Below the pieces are notes generated by a model. That model saw nothing but the letters and a program-made list of their open reading frames with translations. It searched no databases and was not told where the DNA came from. A stretch of DNA of 64,000 nt from Acidobacteriota bacterium (GTDB lineage: Bacteria; Acidobacteriota; Terriglobia; Acidiferrales; UBA7541): NCBI GenBank assembly GCA_003223245.1, contig QHYI01000110.1, forward strand, positions 92,525 through 156,524. The letters are read 5' to 3'. Positions 26,144 through 36,042 of the stretch are shown piece after piece. The position numbers were made by a program, and so were the translations under genes. The first letter of the stretch is position 1. Each line of letters starts with the position of its first letter.

Positions 26144-27826
26144 TTAAACCTTTTCCCAATCGAATTTCACCGGAGCGCCTGTGCCATAGACTTTTAACGC
26201 GCCGCTCGGGCCAACCGCATTCGGCCGGATGAAGATCCAGTTTTGCCAGGCGGACAAGCGCCCGAAAATTCGAGTTTCCGGCGTTTCTCTAAGACCGAAC
26301 CGCAAATTTGCCTCAAGACCAGTCAGCGCGTCGGGGGATTGTGCCGCGCGCGATTCCATGGCTTGGCGGATTTCGTCCTCCCAGTCGAGATCATCGGGCG
26401 CAGCGGTGACCAAGCCCGCTTCGAGCGCCTCGCGCGGGGAAAGCTTCTTGCCAACTTGTGGACGAAGCCGTTCGATTTGAGCTGCGTCTGCATAAAACCG
26501 TGCCGCCAGCCGGGAAAGGTGATTCACCATCGGAAGCGGCCCGAAGTTCATCTCCGACAGCGTCATCGTGGCCACGCTGTCGCCTTCTTCGGTGTCTCGC
26601 ATGTACACGCGGTCTGCAGCGAGGGCCAGTTCGAGCAGCGTCCCCGAGAAGCAGGAGCCGGGCTCGGCAATCGCATAAATGGAACGCGACGTCACTTCCA
26701 ACCGCGCGAAGGTGCGCCTCATCATTCCCAGCACTTCGCGTACGAACCAGTGGTCTAGATGGCTCAAGAGAAATTTGTCCATGGCAAGAACGGCGTCCGG
26801 GTTCCCGGCCGTTTTCATTACCCAGAGGCCTAATTCGAGTTCGTTGGTGCGCAGGCTGAGGATGGCGTCATCGAGTTCCCGCACCATCTGCAGCGGCCAC
26901 CAATTCGCTCCCGCTGCAAGGGCTCTTTCAACGGTCTGCTCGCTCGGCGATTCCGGCGCGCGCACGGTAATCGTCGCGGTGCGCCCTGATCGGTTGAACT
27001 GGACGTCCGCGTATTGGTAATGCAGGCCCGCTTCATCTGCGACTTTCTCGAGCGGTGTGAGGGACACCCCTTTTGCCCCTAGAGGCCGGTCGGACAATTC
27101 CGCCAACTTTCCCGCGCGCTGCTTGACGTGCTCTGCGAACTGTTGGGGCTTGACGATTTCATCCACCAAACCCCAATCTTTCGCTCGCTGCCCGCGCACG
27201 CCGTCCTGGTTGGTGCAGAACATGTCGGCAAGATCTTTGCGAACTTTTCTCTTGTCCGTCAGCCGTGTTAGCCCTCCAGTTCCCGGAAGGACTCCCAGAA
27301 GGGGAAGCTCCGGCAAGCTCACGGCGGAGGAGCGGTCGTCAACGAGGATGATTTCGTCGCATGCCAGCGCCAGCTCGTACCCTCCTCCTGCCGTCGTTCC
27401 ATTGCACGAGGCCAGAAACTTCAGTCCCGAATTTCGGCTCGCATCTTCGATGCCTATGCGCGTTTCATTTGTGAATTTGCAGAAATTCACTTTCCACGCG
27501 TGCGAGGAGAGCCCCAGCATGTAAATGTTGGCTCCAGAGCAAAAAATGCGGTTCTTCGCGCTGGTAAAAATCACCGAGCGAATCTCCGGATGCTCAAACC
27601 GGATTCTTTGCAAAGCGTCGTGGAGTTCAATGTCCACGCCCAAGTCATACGAATTCAGCTTCAGTTTGTAGCCGGGACGAATCCCGCCGTCTTCCGCCAC
27701 GTCTATCGTGAGCGTGGCGACCGCGCCATCGAAGGAAAGTTTCCAATGCTTGTAGCGCGAAGGCTCGGTCTGATAGTCCACCGGCGCCGGTTTCGTCTTC
27801 GCTTCATGCGTTACCGCTACGTCCAC
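26144..27826 (-). CDS. boxC: 2,3-epoxybenzoyl-CoA dihydrolase
   Basis: 560 aa from GTG 27826; the AGGAGG ribosome-binding site five bases upstream overlaps the boxR stop codon. It is a long crotonase-superfamily protein: an N-terminal half with FTSAKNRIFCSGANIYMLGL and ASCNGTTAGGGYELALACDE, and a second half with AIAEPGSCFSGTLLELALAA. Two glutamates placed as in BoxC are seen in the GGGYE and SCFSGTLLE contexts. It adds two waters to the epoxide, opening the ring to 3,4-dehydroadipyl-CoA semialdehyde and formate. Full length for BoxC (about 555 aa). Confidence 0.95.
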   Translation of the reverse strand: MDVAVTHEAKTKPAPVDYQTEPSRYKHWKLSFDGAVATLTIDVAEDGGIRPGYKLKLNSYDLGVDIELHDALQRIRFEHPEIRSVIFTSAKNRIFCSGANIYMLGLSSHAWKVNFCKFTNETRIGIEDASRNSGLKFLASCNGTTAGGGYELALACDEIILVDDRSSAVSLPELPLLGVLPGTGGLTRLTDKRKVRKDLADMFCTNQDGVRGQRAKDWGLVDEIVKPQQFAEHVKQRAGKLAELSDRPLGAKGVSLTPLEKVADEAGLHYQYADVQFNRSGRTATITVRAPESPSEQTVERALAAGANWWPLQMVRELDDAILSLRTNELELGLWVMKTAGNPDAVLAMDKFLLSHLDHWFVREVLGMMRRTFARLEVTSRSIYAIAEPGSCFSGTLLELALAADRVYMRDTEEGDSVATMTLSEMNFGPLPMVNHLSRLAARFYADAAQIERLRPQVGKKLSPREALEAGLVTAAPDDLDWEDEIRQAMESRAAQSPDALTGLEANLRFGLRETPETRIFGRLSAWQNWIFIRPNAVGPSGALKVYGTGAPVKFDWEKV

Positions 27827-27835
27827 GCCACCCTC

Positions 27836-28744
27836 CTACTGCAGATTCGCTTGCAGCGTCGCTCTCAGTTTCGCAAAGCTCTCGTCCACGGAACTTTCGG
27901 AAGTGTCAAGAACCAGGTCTGCTTTCCGGTAGAGCGGTTCGCGCGCTTCCAAGATGCGCCGCAAATCCTCCATCGCCTGATCGTTTGCCGCCATGGGGCG
28001 AAAATCACCTTGCGCCATCACGCGCGCCATGTGCTCTTCCGGCTGCGCTTTGATCCACACGGTGTAGCAGTGGGAGAGCAGGTAATCAAAAGTCTCCTTT
28101 TCAGAGACCACTCCGCCCCCCACGGAAATCACCGCCCGCTCGTTCTCTTTCAGCACCTTCTCGAGCGTGCGCTTCTCAATCGCGCGAAACCCGGATTGTC
28201 CGTACAGCGAGAAAATCTCCCCCAACGGCATTCCCGTATCTTTTTCAATTTCACTATCCAGCTCCACGAAGCGGTTGTTCATTTCCGCGGCCAGTTTCGT
28301 TCCCAGCGTGGACTTGCCCGCGCCGCGCATCCCAATCAAGGCGATGCGCATCCGGCGCATCTTCTCTTCGTGGCCAAAGTCGCGCATCAATCGGAATACC
28401 ACGTCCTCCAGTCGGTGCTGCGGCACACGCTCCAGAAATCTTTGGATTAATCTCTTCTCCGTGGGTTCGTCGGTTTGTGGCGAAAACAGATTGGCGATGG
28501 GCACATCGAGCGCCTCGGCGATCCTCTGCAGCAACACGACCGAGATATTTCCTTCGCCGGCTTCCAATTGCGCGAGGTGCCGTTCCGACACGTCCGCTTC
28601 TTCTGACACTTTTTTGCGAGTCAGGCCGCGGCGGTTCCGCAATTCGCGCACGCGCCTGCCAAGGGAGGTAAGAAAATCACCGTTCTCAGACAGTCCCGGC
28701 GGATGTAAAGTAGGATTCTTCGGTGGCATGGTAGCAGGTGCCAT
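27836..28744 (-). CDS. boxR: BoxR/BzdR-type regulator: XRE HTH fused to shikimate-kinase-like domain
   Basis: About 302 aa. The longest frame starts at 28780, but that codon lies in the promoter, so ATG 28744 or 28729 is preferred. The N-terminal XRE-type HTH (LGRRVRELRNRRGLTRKKVS ... SERHLAQLEAGEGNISV) is joined by a linker to a shikimate-kinase-like domain with Walker A GMRGAGKST and a GGGVV motif. In BzdR/BoxR this domain does not phosphorylate shikimate but senses benzoyl-CoA, which releases repression (family knowledge). It heads boxR-boxC-boxB on the minus strand and is divergent from boxD. Confidence 0.93.
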   Translation of the reverse strand: MAPATMPPKNPTLHPPGLSENGDFLTSLGRRVRELRNRRGLTRKKVSEEADVSERHLAQLEAGEGNISVVLLQRIAEALDVPIANLFSPQTDEPTEKRLIQRFLERVPQHRLEDVVFRLMRDFGHEEKMRRMRIALIGMRGAGKSTLGTKLAAEMNNRFVELDSEIEKDTGMPLGEIFSLYGQSGFRAIEKRTLEKVLKENERAVISVGGGVVSEKETFDYLLSHCYTVWIKAQPEEHMARVMAQGDFRPMAANDQAMEDLRRILEAREPLYRKADLVLDTSESSVDESFAKLRATLQANLQ

Positions 28745-28768
28745 GGTTCGGCAGAATGGGCCACTTGC

Positions 28769-28799
28769 ATTATAATACAAGTTCGTAGGTGCACGTCAA
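28769..28799 (-). promoter_or_regulatory. Candidate boxR promoter
   Basis: The minus strand has TTGACG (28794-28799) and TATTAT (28772-28777) with a 16-bp spacer, or TATAAT (28769-28774) with 19 bp. The -10 area lies inside an inverted repeat, ACTTG-N10-CAAGT. TGCA tetramers, the core of BzdR-type operators, occur four times between about 28788 and 28946, plus once in the -10 area. Confidence 0.5.
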
Positions 28800-28991
28800 T
28801 GCTGGAATCGGAACTCCTGTGCAGATCGCCTCACGGGCTCGATCACATGGAAAAATACAGATAAGATACTTAGAATTCAATATGTTGATGCGATTGCTGG
28901 CATGCTGCAGAAGGAATTAAACTAGAATTTGTTCAGCCAAACATGCATTATTCTGCTGACAAAAGATTCGCCTATATAGGAAGGTCGTCCG

Positions 28992-30569
28992 ATGAAACTC
29001 CCCAACTATCTCGCTGACAAATGGGTCGAGGGCGCAGGCCCCGGCACACCGCTGGTTGACCCCGTAACGGGCGACGAGCTGGCTCGCATCTCTTCGGAAG
29101 GCGCGGACCTCAAGACCGCGCTCGATTTTGCCAGGACACAAGGTGGACCCGCGCTCGGCCAGCTGACTTACGGGCAGCGCGCGGAAATGCTGGCGAAAAT
29201 CGGCGAAGTGCTTACCGCAAACCGCGAGGAATATTTTCGCCTTTCGCTGCTGAATCTGGGCGCCACGCAGGCGGATGCCTCTTTCGACGTCGATGGTGCG
29301 CTCTACACCATGAAGTATTACGCGAAAATTGGCCGCGCCCTGGCCGAAGGGAAAATGCTCAAAGAAGGCGCGCCCTTATCCCTTTCAAAGACCGGCGTGT
29401 TCGGCGCCCAGCACTTTCTCACGCCTGCCAAGGGCGTAGCCGTGTTCATCAATGCGTTTAATTTTCCCGCCTGGGGTTTCTGTGAAAAGGCTGCGCCAGC
29501 GCTGCTTTCGGGAGTTCCTGTGCTCGTGAAGCCCGCCTCTCCGACGGCGTGGCTCGCTCATCGGATGGTGGAGGACGTGGTGAAGTCCGGCATCCTGCCG
29601 CCGGGAGCGGTTTCTCTGGTTTGTGGCTCCGCCCGCGAACTGCTCGACCACGTTCGCGAAGAAGACATCATTTCCTTTACCGGTTCCGCAGACACCGCCG
29701 CGCGTGTGCGCTCTCACACCAGCGTGCTGCGACGTTCCGTGCGCGTGAATATCGAAGCCGACAGCATCAATTCGGCCATTCTCGGGCCAGACTGCGCGCC
29801 AGCTTCCGACCTCTTCGATCTGCTCGTCAAGGAAGTTCTGAAGGAAGTGTCGATAAAGGCAGGCCAGAAATGCACGACCATCCGGCGCATCTTCGCTCCG
29901 CGACAGACTGTCAAAGCCCTTGGCGAAGCAGTCTCTTCGCGCCTAAACACGACGAAAGTAGGAAACCCCCGCCATTCCGACGTCAAAGTTGGACCGGTGG
30001 TCAACAAGGCCCAGCAAGCCGCGTGTCTCGAGGGGCTCAAGAAACTGCAATCGGAATGCTCGGTCGTGTTTGGCGGCAATGACCACTTTGCGCCCGTGGA
30101 CGCCGATCCGCAAAAATCTGCGTTTGTCCAGCCCACGCTACTCTCAAGCAATGACGGGCTTAGGTCGCAATACGTTCACGACGTCGAGGTATTTGGCCCA
30201 GTAATGACCTTGATTGCATACCTTAGCCCCAAAGACCTCATTCCTATGGTTCGGCGAGGACGTGGGTCGCTGGTGGCCTCTGTTTTTTCTAACGATCCCG
30301 CCTTCTTGCAGGAAGTCGCTCTGGGTATCGGCGATTTGCATGGCAGAATCGTGGCCGTGGATTCTACGGTGGGAAGTCAGCACACCGGCCACGGCAACGT
30401 GGTTCCCAGTTGCCTCCACGGCGGTCCGGGACGAGCCGGCGGAGGCGAGGAGCTCGCCGGCCTGCGCGCGGTCCTGCTCTATCACCGGCGATTTGTCGTG
30501 CAGGGACCCGTCCATTACCTCAAGGATTTATCGAACTCCTCTATCGACGCGAATCTTCTGTATTCGTAA
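28992..30569 (+). CDS. boxD: 3,4-dehydroadipyl-CoA semialdehyde dehydrogenase (BoxD-like ALDH)
   Basis: 525 aa; ATG 28992 is preceded by AGGAAGG at 7 bp. Aldehyde dehydrogenase related to BoxD and to the ALDH half of PaaZ: cofactor region AVFINAFNFPAWGFCEKAAP, general base in RVNIEADSINSAI, nucleophile Cys in IKAGQKCTTIRRIF, and C-terminal HTGHGNVVPSCLHGGPGRAG. It oxidises the ring-opening product semialdehyde to 3,4-dehydroadipyl-CoA with NADP+. Transcribed divergently from boxR across a 250-bp control region, so both sides are probably regulated by BoxR. Confidence 0.93.
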   Translation: MKLPNYLADKWVEGAGPGTPLVDPVTGDELARISSEGADLKTALDFARTQGGPALGQLTYGQRAEMLAKIGEVLTANREEYFRLSLLNLGATQADASFDVDGALYTMKYYAKIGRALAEGKMLKEGAPLSLSKTGVFGAQHFLTPAKGVAVFINAFNFPAWGFCEKAAPALLSGVPVLVKPASPTAWLAHRMVEDVVKSGILPPGAVSLVCGSARELLDHVREEDIISFTGSADTAARVRSHTSVLRRSVRVNIEADSINSAILGPDCAPASDLFDLLVKEVLKEVSIKAGQKCTTIRRIFAPRQTVKALGEAVSSRLNTTKVGNPRHSDVKVGPVVNKAQQAACLEGLKKLQSECSVVFGGNDHFAPVDADPQKSAFVQPTLLSSNDGLRSQYVHDVEVFGPVMTLIAYLSPKDLIPMVRRGRGSLVASVFSNDPAFLQEVALGIGDLHGRIVAVDSTVGSQHTGHGNVVPSCLHGGPGRAGGGEELAGLRAVLLYHRRFVVQGPVHYLKDLSNSSIDANLLYS

Positions 30570-30640
30570 AAGACTTCGGTACCCTCAAGCCCGTTTTCGC
30601 CAGCCCGCCGTTCGTGCATATTCCGTCGCTTTCTTGCTTT

Positions 30641-32104
30641 TCAATCCATGGTAAAGGCGATAAAGAGAAGCTTTTGGTCGCGCTGAATTTGCAAAGCAAC
30701 CGCCGCTCCCGGCGACAGAGCCTTCAACGCGTTCCGCAGGCGATCCAACGTGGTCATTGGCTGCCCATTCAAAGTTCGAATCACATCGCCAGTGAGCAGG
30801 GGTAGTTCCACGCGCGCTCCCGTCGTGCGCGCCGCCACGACAATTCCGAAGGGATCGCGCAAATCCGGAACCATGGCGGCAATGCTCGGGTCGATTTCCA
30901 CGCCAAGAATGCCAAGCGTCGCCACCCGGTTCTTTTCCGGATCAGCGAGCGCTGCAACTTGATCCGTATCGCGCGGTGGCTGCGCCACAGGCACGTCAAA
31001 CGACAGCTGCTCCTTCCCGCGCAGAACCTCCAGATGCACTTTTTGCCCGTATTCGAGAGCAAAGAAGTGAAATGCGACGAAAGGCAAATTTTCCGCAGGC
31101 CTTCCGTCCACATCCACCAGCACATCGGCGATCTGCAACCCGGAAGCCATCGCCGGGCTGTCCGGTAGAACATCGGAGATCAATACCCCATAGTTTCTCG
31201 GCAGGTTCAACGCCGCTGCCAGTGTGGGTGTGATGGTCTGCAATCCGACTCCAATCTGCGCGCGGTGCAAGTGTCCGAACTTGCGTAACTGCCGGCAGGC
31301 CACATTCACTACACCGCTCGGGATAGCGAACCCCAGTCCTTCATTACCCCCCGATTGCGATAGGATGAAGGTGTCCACGCCGACCACTTCTCCGTCCACG
31401 TTGACCAACGGACCGCCCGAGTTTCCCGGATTGATGGCCGCGTCGGTCTGGATGTATACCAGCGGCGAATCGGGATCGCTCTGCCGCGCGACGGCGGAGA
31501 CCACGCCCATCGTCACCGAGTTTCGCAGCCCCTCTGGACTTCCAAAAGCAAACACCAATTCGCCTTGACCCAGTCTCCGGTAATCCGCCAAAACAAGCGC
31601 AGGCAGTTTTCCCGCGTCCACTTTGATCACCGCGAGATCGAGTTCCTTGGTTACGCCCACGATACGCGCGGGAACGATTCTGGTGCGGGTCGAAAGCGCT
31701 GCTTGCAGCGAACTTTCCGTGCTGGGATTGGGCAAAACCACCTCGACGCGCTGCGCCCCGTTTACCACGTGGGCGTTGGTTACAATGTAACCGCTCTCTT
31801 CGATCACGAAGCCGGAGCCGATCGCCCGTTGCGGGCCGACAATCGTGGTGGTATTGCCTCGGTCTCCTTCCTCGAGCGGCCCATAGCCGGTTACGAGGAT
31901 TTGCACCACGCTCGGCGACACTTTCTTGACGAGCGCGTCCACGGACTGGTTTAACTTGCGCAAATCGTCCGGCGACCGATCCTGAGCTCGCGAGGTGCTA
32001 GCACCGGGGCTTAAGAAGGCAAGAATCACCACCATGAACAGGGGGTAGAAGCGCCGCCCCGTTTTGGAACTCTTCGAGCTCAGACCGTTTTGGCATTGCA
32101 ACAT
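30641..32104 (-). CDS. Periplasmic trypsin-like serine protease with PDZ domains (HtrA/DegP-like)
   Basis: 487 aa from ATG 32104, chosen because GAGGAGG lies 8 bp upstream; an earlier ATG at 32164 is possible. A signal/anchor segment (YPLFMVVILAFLSPGASTSR) is followed by a protease domain with His in VTNAHVV, Asp in KELDLAVIK and Ser in DAAINPGNSGGPLV. Two PDZ domains follow (NYGVLISDVLPDSPAMASGL; VELPLLTGDVIRTLNGQPMT). Envelope quality control is the likely role. It converges on boxD with a 71-bp gap. Confidence 0.92.
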   Translation of the reverse strand: MLQCQNGLSSKSSKTGRRFYPLFMVVILAFLSPGASTSRAQDRSPDDLRKLNQSVDALVKKVSPSVVQILVTGYGPLEEGDRGNTTTIVGPQRAIGSGFVIEESGYIVTNAHVVNGAQRVEVVLPNPSTESSLQAALSTRTRIVPARIVGVTKELDLAVIKVDAGKLPALVLADYRRLGQGELVFAFGSPEGLRNSVTMGVVSAVARQSDPDSPLVYIQTDAAINPGNSGGPLVNVDGEVVGVDTFILSQSGGNEGLGFAIPSGVVNVACRQLRKFGHLHRAQIGVGLQTITPTLAAALNLPRNYGVLISDVLPDSPAMASGLQIADVLVDVDGRPAENLPFVAFHFFALEYGQKVHLEVLRGKEQLSFDVPVAQPPRDTDQVAALADPEKNRVATLGILGVEIDPSIAAMVPDLRDPFGIVVAARTTGARVELPLLTGDVIRTLNGQPMTTLDRLRNALKALSPGAAVALQIQRDQKLLFIAFTMD

Positions 32105-32399
32105 GACCGTCGCCTCCTCAGGTGCGCACTCGGATGGATGCCGTAGAGATTCATTAGAGTACAACGCCTCTGGTTCACTGGCGGTTTCCTTGCGAGAGCG
32201 CTAGCCGCAACCGCCATTTCTTGAGTTGCAAGCGCATCAAAAAGTCTGCGACTCTGGGGTGAAGTCAAATCGCTAGCAGAAACCGGGGCCTTAGCGGGCT
32301 TACCGGCGCCGGAACAGAGGCTCGCTTTGCACGCCCTGCGTTTTCCGCTCGAAAAAATGCGACCATAACAATCGCCTGTTCATCTAAGGCTCATCGTTC

Positions 32400-35135
32400 A
32401 TGCCACGAATCCCAGCTACAGAAGACCGCCGCCTCGAAGAAGCGCGCACGCGCAAGAAACACTGGAAGCGCTGGGGTCCCTACCTTTCCGAGCGCCAGTG
32501 GGGCACGGTCCGCGAAGATTACAGCGCGAACGGCACGGCTTGGGAATATTTCCCGCACGACCACGCGCGCTCGCGCGCTTATCGCTGGGGCGAAGACGGC
32601 ATTGCAGGAATCAGCGACCGTCATCAGATGATGTGCTTCGGGCTCGCGCTCTGGAACGGCCGCGACCCCATCCTCAAGGAACGCCTCTTCGGCCTCACCG
32701 GGAACCAGGGCAATCACGGCGAAGACGTGAAGGAATATTACTTTTATCTGGATTCCACTCCCACGCACAGCTATATGCGCATGCTTTACAAATATCCGCA
32801 GGCAGAATTTCCTTACGCACGGCTGCTCGAAGAAAACCGTCGCCGCAATCGCAGCCAGCCGGAATTCGAATTGCTCAACACCGGCGTCTTTTCCCAAAAC
32901 CGCTATTTCGATGTTTTCGTCGAGTATGCCAAAGCCGACGTCGAGGACATTCTCATTCGAATCACCGCTGTGAATCGCAGGTCCGAAGCCGCTGCGCTCG
33001 ACATCCTCCCGCAATTCTGGTTTCGCAACACCTGGTCCTGGGGCAAGGATCTGCGCCGCCCGATTGCGCGAGCGGCCGCCAGCTTTCCTGGCACTGCCAG
33101 CATTGAACTCGAGCACTGGCAGTACGGCAAGCGCTGGCTTCTTTGCGCGGGCCATCCCAATCTGCTCTTCACGGAGAACGAAACGAATTTCGCTCGTCTC
33201 TTCAACGTCCCAAATCGCTCCCCCTACGTCAAAGATGCGTTTCACGACTACCTCATTCATGGCTACAAGGGCGCGGTCAATGCTGCGCTCGCGGGCACCA
33301 AAGTGGCCGCCCATTATCCGCTGCATCTGGAACCAGGCGCGTCCGCCACGCTCAAGCTCCGCTTGACCGACATCGAACCTCTCGCGGGCCTGGATACGGA
33401 CTCTCCCAGAACCGGCATCATCACTTCACCGGCTCATGCCGAGCGCGCCGAGGGTGTTCCCGGCACCAATGATTTTGCGGCTGGCTTTGACGCGCTCTTC
33501 GCTAGGCGTCAAAAAGAAGCGGAGGAGTTCTACGAATCGCGCATTCCAAAAACTCTTTCTGCCGATGCCAAGGCGGTCATGCGGCAATGCTTTGCCGGCC
33601 TGCTTTGGTCCAAGCAGTTTTATCACTACGACGTTCGCACCTGGCTCGAGGGCGATCCCGCAGGGCCCACCCCTCCCGCCGAACGCCGGAAAGGCCGCAA
33701 CAAAGATTGGACGCATTTGTACAATGACGACGTCCTCTCCATGCCCGACAAATGGGAATATCCCTGGTACGCCGCCTGGGACCTCGCCTTCCACTGCATC
33801 CCCATCGCGCTCGTGGATCCCGATTACGCCAAAGAACAGCTCGTTCTTCTGCTCCGCGAGTGGTACATGCATCCCAACGGGCAACTGCCCGCGTATGAAT
33901 GGGCTTTGAGCGACGTAAATCCCCCCGTACATGCTTGGGCCGCGTGGCGAGTCTACAAAATCGAACGCCGCGTGCGTGGCCTCGCCGACCGCGCCTTCCT
34001 CGAAAAAATCTTTCACAAGCTGCTTCTGAACTTCACCTGGTGGGTCAATCGCAAAGATCCCGACGGCGCCAACATTTTCGAAGGCGGCTTCCTCGGACTC
34101 GACAACATCGGCGTCTTTGATCGCTCCTCCCCGCTTCCTACCGGCGGCCACCTCGAACAATCCGACGGCACCAGTTGGATGGGTATGTATTGCCTGAACA
34201 TGCTGGCCATCGCCCTCGAACTCGCCAAGGATGATATGGCTTACGAAGATGTCGCCAGCAAATTTTTCGAGCATTTCGTTTACATTGCGCACGCCATGAA
34301 TGACATCGGCATTGACGGCATGGCTTTATGGGACAATGAAGATGGCTTCTACTACGATGTCCTTCGCTTGCCCAACGGCAGCCAGCACTATCTCAAGATC
34401 CGCTCCCTGGTGGGCCTCGTTCCGCTTTTCGCCGTGGAAACCCTCGAGCCGGAAATTGTCGATCGCCTGCCCGGCTTCAAGCGTCGCATGCAATGGTTCA
34501 TTGACAATCATCCGGACATCCCCGAGCACATTGAAATGACCGAACGCTCGGCGCATGGCGTTCGTCGCTTGCTTTCTCTTGTAAACCGCAAGCAATTAAA
34601 GCGCGTTCTCGCGCGAATGCTCGACGAAGAGGAATTCTTATCGCCCTACGGCGTGCGGGCTTTGTCTCGCTATCACCAGAACCACCCCTACGAAGCCCAA
34701 GTCGACGGACACGTCAGCCGCGTGCAATATGAGCCCGCGGAAGCTGCCACGGGTCTTTTCGGCGGCAATTCCAACTGGCGCGGCCCCGTCTGGTTCCCAA
34801 TGAATTATCTCCTTGTCGAGTCTCTCCAGAAGTTCCATCACTACTACGGTGAAGACTTCAAAGTCGAATTCCCGACGCACTCGAACCGCGAAACCGACCT
34901 CTGGCAGGTCGCGGCGGAAATTTCCCGCCGTTTGGTCCATATCTTTTTGCGCGATCAGAGCGGCCGCCGCCCCGTCGCCGGTGGAACGGAGATCTTCCAG
35001 AATGATCCCTATTGGCGCGATCTGATTCTGTTTTACGAATACTTCCACGGCGACAACGGCGCCGGTCTTGGCGCCAGCCATCAGACCGGCTGGACCAGCC
35101 TGGTCGCAAAGCTCCTCGAGCAAAGCGGAGAATGA
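32400..35135 (+). CDS. GH63-like (MGH1-type) glycosidase
   Basis: 911 aa without a signal peptide, so cytosolic. N-terminal region [20 protein letters not shown] and [20 protein letters not shown] is the hallmark of large bacterial GH63/mannosylglycerate-hydrolase-like proteins. The (alpha/alpha)6 barrel part carries [60 protein letters not shown] and [20 protein letters not shown], which include the acidic residues expected for catalysis. It probably hydrolyses an alpha-glucosyl or mannosyl glycoside or compatible solute. The 295-bp upstream gap has only AAGG 14 bp before the ATG as a weak ribosome-binding site; no other feature was seen there. Confidence 0.85.
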   Translation: MPRIPATEDRRLEEARTRKKHWKRWGPYLSERQWGTVREDYSANGTAWEYFPHDHARSRAYRWGEDGIAGISDRHQMMCFGLALWNGRDPILKERLFGLTGNQGNHGEDVKEYYFYLDSTPTHSYMRMLYKYPQAEFPYARLLEENRRRNRSQPEFELLNTGVFSQNRYFDVFVEYAKADVEDILIRITAVNRRSEAAALDILPQFWFRNTWSWGKDLRRPIARAAASFPGTASIELEHWQYGKRWLLCAGHPNLLFTENETNFARLFNVPNRSPYVKDAFHDYLIHGYKGAVNAALAGTKVAAHYPLHLEPGASATLKLRLTDIEPLAGLDTDSPRTGIITSPAHAERAEGVPGTNDFAAGFDALFARRQKEAEEFYESRIPKTLSADAKAVMRQCFAGLLWSKQFYHYDVRTWLEGDPAGPTPPAERRKGRNKDWTHLYNDDVLSMPDKWEYPWYAAWDLAFHCIPIALVDPDYAKEQLVLLLREWYMHPNGQLPAYEWALSDVNPPVHAWAAWRVYKIERRVRGLADRAFLEKIFHKLLLNFTWWVNRKDPDGANIFEGGFLGLDNIGVFDRSSPLPTGGHLEQSDGTSWMGMYCLNMLAIALELAKDDMAYEDVASKFFEHFVYIAHAMNDIGIDGMALWDNEDGFYYDVLRLPNGSQHYLKIRSLVGLVPLFAVETLEPEIVDRLPGFKRRMQWFIDNHPDIPEHIEMTERSAHGVRRLLSLVNRKQLKRVLARMLDEEEFLSPYGVRALSRYHQNHPYEAQVDGHVSRVQYEPAEAATGLFGGNSNWRGPVWFPMNYLLVESLQKFHHYYGEDFKVEFPTHSNRETDLWQVAAEISRRLVHIFLRDQSGRRPVAGGTEIFQNDPYWRDLILFYEYFHGDNGAGLGASHQTGWTSLVAKLLEQSGE

Positions 35136-35183
35136 CGTGCCCTCTCCGAATTTTCGCGAAGCCAATCCTGGCGAGGTGTGTTT

Positions 35184-35903
35184 ATGAGCGCAAGATTCGA
35201 AGGCCATGCCGTTCTCGTCGCGGGCGGAACCGGCGGCTTGGGTCGCGCCGTAGCTTCGGCGTTCCTCGCCGAAGGCGCGAACATGGTCGTCACCTATCGC
35301 CGCGAGCAGGAATGGGCAGCGTTGCAAGACGCGGAGTCCCGAAACGCCTCCCGCCTCGCAGGATTGGCCATCGACGTCACCGACGAAGTGGCCGTCGCTC
35401 AGATGATTGAAAAAGTCGTTCTCAAACATGGCCGCCTCGATGCCATGGTGAACACCGTCGGAGGATATGCCGGCGGTTTGAAAATGTGGGAAATGGAGAC
35501 GAAGGTTTTCGAGCAGATGCTGAACTTGAACCTCCGCCCGGGCTACGCGCTGTCACGCGCCGCGGTTCGCGCGATGCTGAAACAGGGCCACGGGGCCATC
35601 GTGAATGTCGCTGCCAAAGCCGCTTTTGACCACGCTGCCGGTGCTTCCGCTTACGCGGCTTCCAAAGCTGCTGCTGTGGCGATGCTGGATTCTCTTGCCG
35701 CGGACCTGAAAGGTACCGGCATTCGCGTGAACACCATTCTTCCCAGCATCATCGACACGGACGCCAACCGCAAAGCCATGCCAAAAGCCGATTTTGCGAA
35801 GTGGCCGAAACCCCAGGACATCGCGCGCGTCATTTTGTTCTTATGCAGTGACGAAGCCAAAGTCATCCACGGCGCGGCCATCCCCGTTTACGGGCAGAGT
35901 TGA
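35184..35903 (+). CDS. SDR-family protein lacking the catalytic serine
   Basis: 239 aa from ATG 35184 (GAGG seven bases upstream; GTG 35178 less likely). Rossmann start AGGTGGLGRAVASAF and active-site YAASKAAA are present. The residue 13 before the Tyr, normally Ser, is Ala (IVNVAAKAAFDHAAGASAY), and the NNAG motif is replaced by NTVGGYAGG. Dihydropteridine-reductase-type SDRs also keep YxxxK but lack the Ser (family knowledge), so pterin reduction is an option. It lies 48 bp after the GH63-like gene and is probably co-transcribed. Confidence 0.85.
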   Translation: MSARFEGHAVLVAGGTGGLGRAVASAFLAEGANMVVTYRREQEWAALQDAESRNASRLAGLAIDVTDEVAVAQMIEKVVLKHGRLDAMVNTVGGYAGGLKMWEMETKVFEQMLNLNLRPGYALSRAAVRAMLKQGHGAIVNVAAKAAFDHAAGASAYAASKAAAVAMLDSLAADLKGTGIRVNTILPSIIDTDANRKAMPKADFAKWPKPQDIARVILFLCSDEAKVIHGAAIPVYGQS

Positions 35904-36042
35904 CCTCGCGCTGTACCCTGTTCCCGGAAACCTCTGAATTTCGGAAAGGCACTGCCCCCGTTCTTGATTTCCTTCTCTCCACTCGATTCCCTTTCTGACC
36001 TGCTTTCATGAAAGCTCACCCTCAAGGAACGCAAGCGGTCGA

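Noticed and set aside
28169..28360. Shikimate kinase for aromatic amino-acid synthesis
   Set aside because: The kinase-like domain is fused to an XRE HTH and sits in a box operon, the BoxR/BzdR architecture.
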